This document shows, piece after piece, positions 12,778-22,077 of a DNA stretch of 64,000 nt (position 1 is the stretch's first letter; the number at the start of each line of letters is the position of its first letter). Both the position numbers and the translations under genes were made by a program. A model generated the notes under the pieces. The model did not search any database, was not told the DNA's origin, and saw only the letters and a program-made list of their open reading frames with translations. This DNA comes from Methylophilaceae bacterium (GTDB lineage Bacteria; Pseudomonadota; Gammaproteobacteria; Burkholderiales; Methylophilaceae), in contig CP073759.1 of assembly GCA_018398995.1 (NCBI GenBank), forward strand, positions 186,001-250,000. The letters run 5' to 3'.

Positions 12778-13242
12778 ATGGATATTGGCATCAACCCAAG
12801 TGATAGAAAGAAAATAGCAGAAGGCCTTTCAAAATTATTGGCCGACACCTACACGCTTTATCTAAAAACGCATTACTTTCACTGGAATGTCACAGGGCCA
12901 ATGTTTAACACATTACATTTAATGTTTGAAACACAATATACAGAACTTTCTGTGGCGGTTGATGACATCGCAGAGCGTATCCGCGCCCTCGATGAATATG
13001 CCCCAGGCACGTATAGTCAATTTGCAAAACTAAGCTCTATTGCAGAATCTGAAGGCATACCAAAAGCATCTGACATGATTAAAGAGCTGGTTGAAGCACA
13101 TGAAGCCGTGTGTCGCACCGCAAGAAGTGTCTTTCCTGCCGCCAATCAAGCAGATGATGAAGCAACTGCCGATTTAGTGACGCAACGCCTGCAAATACAT
13201 GAAAAAACGGCATGGATGCTACGAAGCATGTTAGAGAAGTAA
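12778..13242 (+). CDS. dps: Dps ferritin-like DNA-protection protein
   Basis: A 154-residue mini-ferritin that oxidises and stores iron with hydrogen peroxide and shields DNA in stress. The intersubunit ferroxidase residues are visible: His35 in [10 protein letters not shown], His47 in FNTLHLMF, and the [10 protein letters not shown] segment near residues 62-70. The basic N-terminal tail seen in E. coli Dps is short here. A strong AAGGAG (12766-12771) lies 6 bases before the ATG. The last 41 bases of the gene are found again 121 bases downstream (13323-13363), a partial duplication described as a separate feature. Confidence 0.95.
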   Translation: MDIGINPSDRKKIAEGLSKLLADTYTLYLKTHYFHWNVTGPMFNTLHLMFETQYTELSVAVDDIAERIRALDEYAPGTYSQFAKLSSIAESEGIPKASDMIKELVEAHEAVCRTARSVFPAANQADDEATADLVTQRLQIHEKTAWMLRSMLEK

Positions 13243-13363
13243 CATAGCAATCACATTAACCTAGCAGTCTTTCAGTGTAGGCTAACCTTTAGGTTAAATG
13301 AGCAACGCGAATGGCCGAAACTAAAAAACCGCATGGATGCTACGAAGCATGTTAGAGAAGTAA
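13202..13363 (+). repeat. Direct duplication of the dps 3' end
   Basis: Bases 13202-13242, the last codons and stop of dps, recur at 13323-13363 with a single mismatch (40 of 41 identical). The second copy keeps the same reading frame for [12 protein letters not shown] and its stop but has a stop codon just before it, so it is not expressed as a protein. The 80 bases between show no clear homology to dps. Confidence 0.9.
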
Positions 13364-13448
13364 TCGTCTTATCAACCGTTTTTTAGTGCCAGTCATCAAT
13401 GTAGCGAATATTGAAACGGTCAATTGCCACAATAGTTGCCATTCGCTC

Positions 13449-14470
<1,022 letters not shown>

Positions 14471-14486
14471 GTAATCCTCACTACTC

Positions 14487-14518
14487 AGCCTCCAGCCAGT
14501 GTAGTTAGAGGCTTTTTT
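14487..14518 (+). terminator. Rho-independent terminator of trxB
   Basis: AGCCTC, a 15-base loop, GAGGCT, then a run of T to 14518, 16 bases after the trxB stop. Confidence 0.75.
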
Positions 14519-14531
14519 GTGCCTGCTGATT

Positions 14532-14559
14532 TTGCGTAAAAAACCGAATATGCGATAAT
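14532..14559 (+). promoter_or_regulatory. Probable promoter of the SulP gene
   Basis: TTGCGT, 16 bases, then GATAAT (14554-14559), preceded by TGC as an extended -10. It leaves an untranslated leader of about 90 bases before the ATG at 14657. Confidence 0.45.
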
Positions 14560-14656
14560 GCGCAACTTCACATCTAAGCACGACTTGTTCGCTGTTACAA
14601 AAAACATCTTGTCGACAAATCCAATCAATTAATCAGACAACATCATTAGGGATAGT

Positions 14657-16177
14657 ATGTTTAACTATAGCAATCATGAGATTAAAACCAATTTACTCAG
14701 TGGGTTAACAGTTGCTTTGGCCATGGTGCCAGAAGCCATTGCCTTTGCGCTCATTGCGCACGTTTCGCCATTAACAGGGCTGTATGCTGCTTTTATCATT
14801 TGTTTAATTACCGCTGTAATGGGTGGGCGTCCTGGTATGATTTCTGGCGCAACAGGTGCACTAGCCGTTGTCATGGTGGCATTGGTTGTGCAACATGGCG
14901 TGGAATATTTGTTTGCTACCATTGTATTAATGGGCTTATTTCAAATGCTGTTTGGTATAGCAAAGCTCGGTAAATTTATCCGCATGGTGCCACACCCGGT
15001 GATGCTCGGCTTTGTAAACGGTTTGGCCATGGTGATCTTTATTGCACAGTTTGGTCATTTTAAAACCACCTTACCTGATGGCACGACAGAATGGATGGAC
15101 AATGACGCGCTTGGTGTGATGGCTGTTCTAATCGCAATTACGATGGCCATTATCTACTTACTGCCCAAATTAACTAAAGCGATTCCTTCAACGCTGGCTG
15201 CGATTTTGGTTGTTTCAATGAGTGTCATTGCGCTGGGTGTCGACACTAAAACTGTTGGGGATTTGGGCTCAATTGCTGGTGGCTTGCCTAGTTTTCACCT
15301 GCCTGAAGTACCTTGGCATTTAGATACGCTGTATATTATTTTGCCTTATTCGCTTATTTTGGCAGCTGTTGGTTTAATTGAAACTTTATTAACGCTCAAT
15401 TTGATAGACGACATGACCGAAACACGCGGCAAACCAAATCGCGAATCGCTCGCGCAAGGCTTTGCCAATATTGTGACTGGTTTATTTGGCGGTATGGGTG
15501 GTTGCGCCATGATTGGTCAAAGTATGATTAACATCAACAACGGTGCACTTAAGCGCTTATCTGGCATCGCCACAGCACTATTTTTGCTGTCTTTTATTCT
15601 ATTTGCTTCTGAATGGATAGAAATGATTCCGCTAGCTGCGCTCATCGGTGTGATGTTTGTGGTGTCAGAAAAAACGTTTGAATGGGGTAGCTTTCGCTTA
15701 TTTGGCAAAGTGCCTAAACCCGATATTTTTGTAGGTCTTTTAGTGGCTGTTATTACTGTTTTTGCTGATCTAGCCATTGCCGTTATTGTGGGGGTTATTT
15801 TCTCAGCACTCGCCTTTGCATGGGAGCATGCCAAGGAGATTCGTGTCACTGCAACTATTGATGAGACTGGCACTAAAACTTATGTTTTAAATGGCACCTT
15901 ATTCTTTGCTTCTATATCTGCTTTTCAGGGCTTATTTACCCCAAAAGAAGACCCAAAAAATGTGGTGATAGATTTTAAGAATGCAAAAGTGGTTGACCAC
16001 TCGGCATTAGAAGCCATTGATGCATTAGCCGCGAAATATGTCGCTGCAGGCAAAATATTACACCTCAAACATCTCAGCCCCGACTGTTTAGAGATTTTAG
16101 AAAATGCCAAAGGCATGGTAGAAGTCAATGTATTAGAAGATCCGACTTATCATATCGCAGACAATAAACTAGGTTAA
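14657..16177 (+). CDS. SulP/SLC26-family anion transporter
   Basis: A 506-residue inner-membrane secondary transporter. The membrane part (about residues 10-390) starts with TNLLSGLTVALAMVPEAIAFA, the usual SulP opening segment, and contains the ISGATGALAVVM repeat motif. A C-terminal cytoplasmic STAS domain occupies about residues 400-495, with VVIDFKNAKVVDHSALEAI. Members move sulfate, bicarbonate, C4-dicarboxylates or molybdate; the substrate cannot be read from this sequence. No carbonic anhydrase or sulfate-reduction gene is adjacent to help. AGGGAT at 14648-14653 is the ribosome site. It has its own promoter and follows the trxB terminator. Confidence 0.9.
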   Translation: MFNYSNHEIKTNLLSGLTVALAMVPEAIAFALIAHVSPLTGLYAAFIICLITAVMGGRPGMISGATGALAVVMVALVVQHGVEYLFATIVLMGLFQMLFGIAKLGKFIRMVPHPVMLGFVNGLAMVIFIAQFGHFKTTLPDGTTEWMDNDALGVMAVLIAITMAIIYLLPKLTKAIPSTLAAILVVSMSVIALGVDTKTVGDLGSIAGGLPSFHLPEVPWHLDTLYIILPYSLILAAVGLIETLLTLNLIDDMTETRGKPNRESLAQGFANIVTGLFGGMGGCAMIGQSMININNGALKRLSGIATALFLLSFILFASEWIEMIPLAALIGVMFVVSEKTFEWGSFRLFGKVPKPDIFVGLLVAVITVFADLAIAVIVGVIFSALAFAWEHAKEIRVTATIDETGTKTYVLNGTLFFASISAFQGLFTPKEDPKNVVIDFKNAKVVDHSALEAIDALAAKYVAAGKILHLKHLSPDCLEILENAKGMVEVNVLEDPTYHIADNKLG

Positions 16178-16214
16178 TTTTGAACTAGACAGGTTTTGTC
16201 CTATCATAAAGCTT

Positions 16215-16754
16215 ATGAGTTTGGAAGATAACACAGATGATGAACTAAGCCTGTTTAAACAAGCAGTTGCCGATGCGCGTCCGATTAAAGTCAATCGCGT
16301 CATTCACCCTGTTAAAAAACCAAAACCAATTCCAAGGCAATTTCAACGTGACGAACGCCAAGCGCTTGTCGATTCACTGAGCGATCATTACATTCCGTCG
16401 CATGAATTAGAAACAGGCGAAGAATTACTGTATATTCGTGACGGCCACTCCCCCATTATTTTAAGTAAGCTTAGGCGAGGACATTGGGTGATTCAAAAGC
16501 ATATTGATTTACATGGGCTTATTAGTGATGAAGCGCGCGCTTATGTATCCGAGTTTATCTCCGACTGTAAAAAACGTGGTATCCGTTGCGTGCGCATAGT
16601 GCACGGCAAAGGATTGGGCTCTCGTAATAAAGAACCAGTATTAAAAAATAAACTGCGTGGCTGGCTGATGCAAAAAGATGAAGTCATCGCTTACGCGCAA
16701 GCAAGACAACAAGATGGTGGAAGTGGCGCGGTGATTGTACTTTTGAAGGCTTAG
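16215..16754 (+). CDS. Smr-domain protein, SmrA-like
   Basis: A 179-residue protein with a C-terminal Smr domain, the small MutS2-related nuclease domain. The signature IDLHGLISDEARAYV starts near residue 97 and RCVRIVHGKGLGS near residue 127; the DLHG and HGKG motifs are the proposed active-site elements. The N-terminal 90 residues are basic and lack a MutS part, as in the free-standing SmrA/SmrB proteins. E. coli SmrB cleaves mRNA at collided ribosomes, while SmrA has DNA-nicking activity; which applies here is not clear. It follows the SulP gene by 37 bases. Confidence 0.85.
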   Translation: MSLEDNTDDELSLFKQAVADARPIKVNRVIHPVKKPKPIPRQFQRDERQALVDSLSDHYIPSHELETGEELLYIRDGHSPIILSKLRRGHWVIQKHIDLHGLISDEARAYVSEFISDCKKRGIRCVRIVHGKGLGSRNKEPVLKNKLRGWLMQKDEVIAYAQARQQDGGSGAVIVLLKA

Positions 16755-16874
16755 CATAGAAGTGCTACAAACCTAATAAGCCCAATCCTGCGCGAACATC
16801 AATCCGACTGTGATCAACAGCCCAAACTTGGTTAATGAAGCGTGGAATAGGCAGATGGGTGTTAAGCAAATGCA

Positions 16875-17468
16875 TCATCTCGTTTTCTCAGAGGCTGATG
16901 CGGCTAATCGTTGATTAAATTGTTGTTGTTCAAATTGCATTTGTTGGATAAACATTGTCTTGTTTTTTGTTAATCGTTGTATCACCAATGCGCCTTCTAG
17001 CAAGATTAAAAACCGCTCTGACCACAACTTGGCTTCTGTGCTATCCATACCTACTTCCTGCGCCAACTTTTCCAACGCATATAAAAAAGCATCATAAATC
17101 ACATTCAGCTGCTGTTGTATCTCTGGCTTGTCCTCACCAATACTTAACACACCGAGCAAGCAATTTTTAGCGCCATCAGCAAAATACTGTTGCAAGTTTT
17201 CTATCAATGTCGCGAATCGTGTTTCTGGTAAAACGTTTTTACTGAGTAGTGGCACTATCATTTTTTGCTGAATTTGCGTTTGCATATAACGCACAGCCGT
17301 TTTTGCCATCTCTTCTTTTCCTGCAGGAAATCGATGATAAAGACTTGATTTTTTCAGTCCCGTCTGTGCCGACAATAAGACAATTGAAGTACCTTCATAG
17401 CCGTACTTTCTAAAGGTTTCAAATATAGCCTGCGTTAATGCATCGTCATTAATAATTGTTTGTACCAT
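16875..17468 (-). CDS. TetR-family transcriptional regulator
   Basis: A 197-residue dimeric repressor. The N-terminal helix-turn-helix is clear: AIFETFRKYGYEGTSIVLLS then TGLKKSSLYHRFPAGKEE near residues 14-50. It resembles the YxaF/LmrA-like subgroup. The C-terminal ligand domain is all-helical and Gln-rich at the end. Two identical GAACGTTC palindromes lie just upstream (17521-17556), next to a TATAAT, so it is likely autoregulated. The nearest candidate target is the ABC exporter gene on the same strand upstream; its link to this regulator is only by proximity. The ligand is unknown. Confidence 0.88.
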   Translation of the reverse strand: MVQTIINDDALTQAIFETFRKYGYEGTSIVLLSAQTGLKKSSLYHRFPAGKEEMAKTAVRYMQTQIQQKMIVPLLSKNVLPETRFATLIENLQQYFADGAKNCLLGVLSIGEDKPEIQQQLNVIYDAFLYALEKLAQEVGMDSTEAKLWSERFLILLEGALVIQRLTKNKTMFIQQMQFEQQQFNQRLAASASEKTR

Positions 17469-17512
17469 TCATTTCTCTCGTTTCACCACTCATTGATAAA
17501 AGCCAGCTACCG

Positions 17513-17518
17513 ATTATA
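17513..17518 (-). promoter_or_regulatory. -10 element of the tetR-type gene
   Basis: A perfect TATAAT on the minus strand, 45 bases before the regulator ATG and 2 bases from the first GAACGTTC palindrome. Confidence 0.45.
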
Positions 17519-17558
17519 CCGAACGTTCATTCTAAAGCAGATTGTAACGAACGTTCTG
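17519..17558. promoter_or_regulatory. Paired palindromic operators for the TetR-type regulator
   Basis: Two perfect 8-bp palindromes GAACGTTC at 17521-17528 and 17549-17556, centre to centre 28 bases. Flanking bases agree too (CCGAACGTTCAT and AACGAACGTTCTGT). Two sites near the promoter fit autorepression by the TetR-family protein. Confidence 0.65.
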
Positions 17559-17655
17559 TATAGTCTATTAAAGCAGTTGGATTATATCAATAAGTTGAAT
17601 TGGTCGCGGTAATGCATAGCACAACAAGAGATCCAGTCTAGAGATGCAACCAGCT

Positions 17656-17685
17656 AAAAATGCACTTGCTAGCAGCCAAGCAAGT
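17656..17685 (-). terminator. Probable terminator of the ispD-ispF-ABC operon
   Basis: On the minus strand ACTTGCT, an 8-base loop, AGCAAGT, then GCATTTTT. It lies directly after the ABC exporter stop codon. The stem is only 7 bp, so strength is uncertain. Confidence 0.5.
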
Positions 17686-17691
17686 CGCAAG

Positions 17692-19515
17692 CTACTCCCC
17701 TAAAAACCCGCCACTTTGGTGCGCCCAAAAACTAGCATATAAGCCTTTTTTAGCGAGTAATGCTTGATGTGTTCCCTCTTCTACAATTCTGCCTTCATCC
17801 AACACAATCAGCCTATCCATTGCGGCAATGGTAGATAAACGATGGGCAATTGCAACCACCGTTTTACCTTGCATTAAATCATACAAGCTCTCTTGAATCA
17901 CTGCTTCCACTTCGCTATCCAAAGCACTGGTCGCCTCGTCTAATAACAAAATCGGCGCATCTTTCAGCATCACGCGCGCGATGGCAATCCGTTGACGCTG
18001 ACCACCTGATAGTTTGACGCCACGTTCACCCACATGCGCGTCATAGCCTTGACGGCCTTTGGCGTCACGCAGTTGTAAAATAAAATCGTGCGCTTCGGCA
18101 CGTTTTGCGGCGGCAATCATTGCCGCCTCAGTAGCATCGGGGCGCCCATATAAAATATTATCGCGCACGCTACGGTGCAATAAAGCCGTATCTTGCGTCA
18201 CCATACCAATTTTTTCACGAAGACTGTTTTGCGTCACCGCTTGCACGTTTTGACCATCAATCAAAATTTCACCTTGCTGCACTTCGTAAAATCTAAGCAA
18301 CAAATTAACTGCTGTCGATTTTCCCGCACCAGAACGACCTACCAAACCCACTTTTTCACCTGGCTTGATGTCTAACTGAAAGCGCTCTAACACCTGCTTT
18401 TGTTCAGGATAAGCAAAATGAACGTGATGAAACTGCACATGTCCTTGCGTCACTCGTAATGGCTCAGCATCGGCTCTATCCACAATACTATGGCGCATGG
18501 CCAGTGTATTGATGCCATCTTGCACAGTGCCGATTTGTTCATACAACGAAGTTAACTCCCACATCACCCAATGGGATATCCCATTTAAGCGCAAACACAT
18601 CGCCGCTATGGCCGCAATACCACCCACACTCATTTGGCCTTTTGTCCATAGCCATAAACCAAAGCCGCCACTGCTAATAATCAGTAACATGTTTAGTAAA
18701 TGATTAATGGTTTCGATGCTACTAACCAACCGCATTTGTTGATGCACCGTGCCCAAAAACTCAGTCATGGCACTCTGGGCATAATCGGCTTCTCGGCCTG
18801 CATGCGAAAATAATTTAACCGTGCTGATATTGGTATAGGCATCGGTAATGCGCCCTGTCATCAAAGAGCGCGCATCGGCTTGTTGCTGAGAGACTTTGCT
18901 TAACTTAGGCACAAAGTAATATAGAGCACTTGCATATAGCATTAGCCAGCTTAAAAAAGGAATCATAATCAGTGGATTAAAGTTGCCAACAATAGCAACC
19001 ATGGTGGCAAAGTAGATACTCACAAACACCATAATTTCAGAAACGATAAACCAAACATCACGCACCGCCAGCGCGGTTTGCATCACTTTTGCTGATACAC
19101 GCCCAGCAAACTCATCTTGATAAAAACTCATGCTTTGATGCAGCATTAAACGATGAAAATTCCAGCGCATACGCATCGGAAAATTACCAGCTAGTGATTG
19201 ATGTTTAAGCAAGGTTTGCAAACCAAGCAAAAGGGTACTGGCAAGCAAAATGATCGCTAAAATGAAGAGCGTCTGCTTTTCGAGCTGCCAAAATAAAGCG
19301 GGTGGCGTATCGCCTAGCCAATCAACCACTTTACCCATCATTGCAAACAGCAATGCTTCAAATACGCCAAGCAGAGCGGTCAATATTGTCATTACAATCA
19401 GATAAGGACGCATGCCTGCTGTGCAGCTCCAAACAAACGTCCAAAAACGCCTAGGTGGCGGCTGAATAGCATCTTTGGGAAAAGGATTAACGCGTTGTTC
19501 GAACCAAGAGAACAT
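17692..19515 (-). CDS. ABC-type exporter, fused permease and ATPase
   Basis: A 607-residue half-transporter of the MsbA/multidrug type that would work as a homodimer. About six membrane segments lie in residues 35-330. The nucleotide-binding domain has Walker A GRSGAGKSTAVNLL near residue 393, the signature VKLSGGQRQRIAIAR near 500, and Walker B ILLLDEATSALDSE just after, ending with the switch histidine in AIAHRLSTI. All catalytic motifs are intact. The ATG lies 6 bases after the ispF stop, so it is very likely co-transcribed with ispD and ispF. The substrate is not known; lipid or drug export are both possible. Confidence 0.9.
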   Translation of the reverse strand: MFSWFEQRVNPFPKDAIQPPPRRFWTFVWSCTAGMRPYLIVMTILTALLGVFEALLFAMMGKVVDWLGDTPPALFWQLEKQTLFILAIILLASTLLLGLQTLLKHQSLAGNFPMRMRWNFHRLMLHQSMSFYQDEFAGRVSAKVMQTALAVRDVWFIVSEIMVFVSIYFATMVAIVGNFNPLIMIPFLSWLMLYASALYYFVPKLSKVSQQQADARSLMTGRITDAYTNISTVKLFSHAGREADYAQSAMTEFLGTVHQQMRLVSSIETINHLLNMLLIISSGGFGLWLWTKGQMSVGGIAAIAAMCLRLNGISHWVMWELTSLYEQIGTVQDGINTLAMRHSIVDRADAEPLRVTQGHVQFHHVHFAYPEQKQVLERFQLDIKPGEKVGLVGRSGAGKSTAVNLLLRFYEVQQGEILIDGQNVQAVTQNSLREKIGMVTQDTALLHRSVRDNILYGRPDATEAAMIAAAKRAEAHDFILQLRDAKGRQGYDAHVGERGVKLSGGQRQRIAIARVMLKDAPILLLDEATSALDSEVEAVIQESLYDLMQGKTVVAIAHRLSTIAAMDRLIVLDEGRIVEEGTHQALLAKKGLYASFWAHQSGGFLGE

Positions 19516-19521
19516 AAAAAT

Positions 19522-19995
19522 CTAACGCTTTACAATCAGACAAACCGCTTCTGCAGCAATACCTTCGCCGCGACCCGTAAAGCCAAGCTTTTCAGTCGTT
19601 GTGGCTTTAATATTCACTTGATCGATCGCAATGCCGCAATCTTTCGCAATATTCGCGCACATTTGCGCTGTATATGGGCTAAGCTTTGGTGCTTCGCAAA
19701 TCACAGTCGCATCAATATTACTCACCACATATGATTGCGCTGCAAGCAAACCAATCACCTCTTGTAGCAATGTACGTGAATCTATCCCTTTATATCGACT
19801 ATCGGTTGGTGGAAAGTGTTTACCAATGTCGCCCAGTGCTGCCGCACCCAACAACGCATCACAAATCGCATGCAACAACACATCTGCATCAGAATGCCCA
19901 TCCAAGCCCTTATCATGCGCGATGGTAACACCGCCAATAATACAAGCACGCCCTTCTACTAGCCTGTGCACATCAAAACCATGTCCAACTCGCAT
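19522..19995 (-). CDS. ispF: 2-C-methyl-D-erythritol 2,4-cyclodiphosphate synthase
   Basis: A 157-residue enzyme of the non-mevalonate (MEP) isoprenoid pathway. It cyclises the CDP-methylerythritol phosphate product to the 2,4-cyclodiphosphate with loss of CMP. The metal-binding Asp and His are in the N-terminal [12 protein letters not shown], and the family signature [19 protein letters not shown] is near residue 33, followed by [10 protein letters not shown]. The C-terminal [16 protein letters not shown] is the usual CMP/trimer segment. The ATG is immediately next to the ispD stop codon, giving tight coupling between the two pathway steps. Confidence 0.97.
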   Translation of the reverse strand: MRVGHGFDVHRLVEGRACIIGGVTIAHDKGLDGHSDADVLLHAICDALLGAAALGDIGKHFPPTDSRYKGIDSRTLLQEVIGLLAAQSYVVSNIDATVICEAPKLSPYTAQMCANIAKDCGIAIDQVNIKATTTEKLGFTGRGEGIAAEAVCLIVKR

Positions 19996-20685
19996 TTAAA
20001 CCTTTCTCTCAGATTGCTCTACAATCATCTCTAATAGCGCCAAATCTTCAGGATACGTCACTTTCAGATTTCGCCATTCGCCGTGTATCAATTGAGGGCT
20101 TAATCCCAATGCCTCTATCGCCTCTGCTTCGTCTGTTGGCAAACCATCATATTCACTCAATGCTTGTTTAAGCCTTGCATATCGAAACATTTGTGGCGTT
20201 TGCGCCTGCCATAAATTTTGTCTAGAAATGGTTTGATTCACCATATTCATTTCGTTCGATTTTTTAATCGTATCCGCAACAGGCAATGCCAATAAACCAC
20301 CCACTTGATCTGTTGCTAGCGTGCTTAACAAACGATTCAGCGCATCATGACTCAATCCGGGTCGTGCAGCATCATGCACCAACACCCAATCATCAGCATC
20401 AATCTGTATCGCATTTAAGGTATTTAACACCGTCTCTGCCCGACTCTCTCCACCTGTGTAATGGATATGCAGCCGTGGCGCTGGCTCGATCGATAAGCTT
20501 TGCCAAATTTTATCTTCAGGACTCAGTGCAAGGTGAATTGCCGCAATGCTTGGATGATTAAGAAAAGTTTGAATAATGTGAGCAATAATCGGCTTACCCG
20601 CAAGCGGCAAATATTGCTTAGGCAATACGTTCAGCATACGCGTACCAACACCAGCCGCCGGAATAATGACATGAAATAAATGCAT
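19996..20685 (-). CDS. ispD: 2-C-methyl-D-erythritol 4-phosphate cytidylyltransferase
   Basis: A 229-residue nucleotidyltransferase that joins CTP and methylerythritol 4-phosphate in the MEP pathway. The N-terminal CTP-binding loop reads IIPAAGVGTRM and is followed by PKQYLPLAGKPI. VLVHDAARPGLS is near residue 100 and TDEAEAIEALG near residue 185, both family signatures. The length is typical. It opens the ispD-ispF-ABC exporter operon on the minus strand; IspE, which acts between these two enzymes, is not in the window. Confidence 0.97.
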   Translation of the reverse strand: MHLFHVIIPAAGVGTRMLNVLPKQYLPLAGKPIIAHIIQTFLNHPSIAAIHLALSPEDKIWQSLSIEPAPRLHIHYTGGESRAETVLNTLNAIQIDADDWVLVHDAARPGLSHDALNRLLSTLATDQVGGLLALPVADTIKKSNEMNMVNQTISRQNLWQAQTPQMFRYARLKQALSEYDGLPTDEAEAIEALGLSPQLIHGEWRNLKVTYPEDLALLEMIVEQSERKV

Positions 20686-20831
20686 ACAATCAGTTTAACA
20701 TGTTGCGCTAAAGTAAATTTGTAATTGTAAACTGAATAGGATAACGCCTGCTAATCTTCCATTTATTGCAATACAAAAGCCATGATAATGATGATCTGAG
20801 AAAACTAAATAAGTAGTCAAAAACAGAAAAA

Positions 20832-21824
20832 ATGCCGCAAGCGCAACTACCAATCATTCTAGACAAACTCATTTCACTTACCAGTGAAAGGGAATCTTAC
20901 GCGCTAGAATCAGCATTGGAGAAAACATTACGCGCAATTGCTAACATCAGCAACACAGTCGTATACAGCGCTGGCGATATCATCAGAGCAAAACACAATC
21001 ATATAAACAGCAAGCAACATTTCAGCGATTGTGGAGCAACGCCAATCGACATTGTAGATAGATTGTTTCATTGCCTAGAAACAGCCAAAGTGGCTAGTAT
21101 TCTGTTGGACGAGAATAAAAAGCTGACGCTGTTTCCCTTATTGTGCTCAAAACAGAACCCCATCGCAGTCATTAAAGTAGAAGAAACGATAGAGCCGCCA
21201 CACGATGACTTAACCGTAAAAATACTATCCATCTATCATAATTTTCTATCATTGATGCATGATAATGAGCGCGATACATTAACTGGCCTACTCAACAGAA
21301 AAACCTTTGATTCTAAAATTAATATCATCACCTCAGATATACAAAGCACTAGCCCCAATCAAGATAACAGCAACTTTACCTATTTAGCTATTTTTGATCT
21401 AGACCACTTCAAACGCATCAATGATATGTACGGACACCTCATTGGAGATGAAGTCTTATTACTGTTTTCACAACAAATGGAAAAAAACTTTAGAGATAAA
21501 GACCTATTATTTAGATTTGGTGGCGAAGAGTTTGTTGGCATATTTCAATGCCCGCATGATGACACCATGCTGCATATAATAGATCGATTCAGAACAAGCA
21601 TTGCTGATTTTCAGTTTCCGCAAGTAGGTAAAGTCACGATTAGTTGTGGCTTTACAAAAATCCACCCCTTTGACCTCTCCTCCCAAATGATCGATCGCGC
21701 AGATACTGCCCTATATCATGCAAAAAAACATGGCAGAAACGCTGTTTATCAACATGAGCAACTCGTTGCACTAGGGCTACTAGCAGCACCCCACACCAAC
21801 AGCGGTGATATCGAGCTATTTTAA
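20832..21824 (+). CDS. Diguanylate cyclase (GGDEF) with N-terminal GAF-like region
   Basis: A 330-residue protein predicted to make the second messenger cyclic di-GMP. The C-terminal GGDEF domain spans about residues 150-315, with FDLDHFKRINDMYGHLIGDE and the active-site GGEEF at residues 230-234. An inhibitory-site RxxD (RDKD, residues 221-224) lies five residues before it, so product feedback is likely. The N-terminal 140 residues look like a GAF-type sensor without membrane segments, so the protein is probably soluble. No good ribosome site precedes the ATG. The sigma-54 promoter region of the next gene lies downstream. Confidence 0.9.
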   Translation: MPQAQLPIILDKLISLTSERESYALESALEKTLRAIANISNTVVYSAGDIIRAKHNHINSKQHFSDCGATPIDIVDRLFHCLETAKVASILLDENKKLTLFPLLCSKQNPIAVIKVEETIEPPHDDLTVKILSIYHNFLSLMHDNERDTLTGLLNRKTFDSKINIITSDIQSTSPNQDNSNFTYLAIFDLDHFKRINDMYGHLIGDEVLLLFSQQMEKNFRDKDLLFRFGGEEFVGIFQCPHDDTMLHIIDRFRTSIADFQFPQVGKVTISCGFTKIHPFDLSSQMIDRADTALYHAKKHGRNAVYQHEQLVALGLLAAPHTNSGDIELF

Positions 21825-21892
21825 TCAATACCCACTCAAGCGCCACCAAAATATCAACATAATGTATTAACTTGTTACAAATTGGTTACAAA

Positions 21893-21940
21893 TTGGTTGT
21901 AATAAACCATTATTTCATAAAAATGGTTTATTTTAACCAA
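21893..21940. repeat. Long inverted repeat upstream of the sigma-54 promoter
   Basis: Arms TTGGTT plus AATAAACCAT on the left and ATGGTTTATT plus AACCAA on the right pair over 16 bases, with a 2-base near-match between the segments and a 12-base loop. It is centred about 125 bases upstream of the predicted start of the TonB-receptor transcript, where enhancer-binding activator sites usually lie. A second, overlapping repeat TTACAA-N5-TTGTAA occupies 21886-21902. It could instead terminate the diguanylate cyclase transcript, but no T run follows. Confidence 0.65.
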
Positions 21941-22014
21941 ACATGTATCATTAGCTGATCCAGCTATTTTTAGTTTTATCAAATAAAACAGTAGCTTATT
22001 AAACAATACATTAA

Positions 22015-22031
22015 CTGGCACAAAGCTTGCA
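22015..22031 (+). promoter_or_regulatory. Sigma-54 (RpoN) -24/-12 promoter
   Basis: CTGGCAC, then AAAGC, then TTGCA. GG and GC are exactly 10 bases apart, and the -24 TGGCAC and -12 TTGCA elements match the RpoN consensus at essentially every key position. Transcription would begin near 22042, 36 bases before the TonB-receptor ATG. Confidence 0.8.
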
Positions 22032-22077
22032 TTAAAGAGGGTTCCATAATTATTAAAGTAATAAAGGGAAATGAAAC

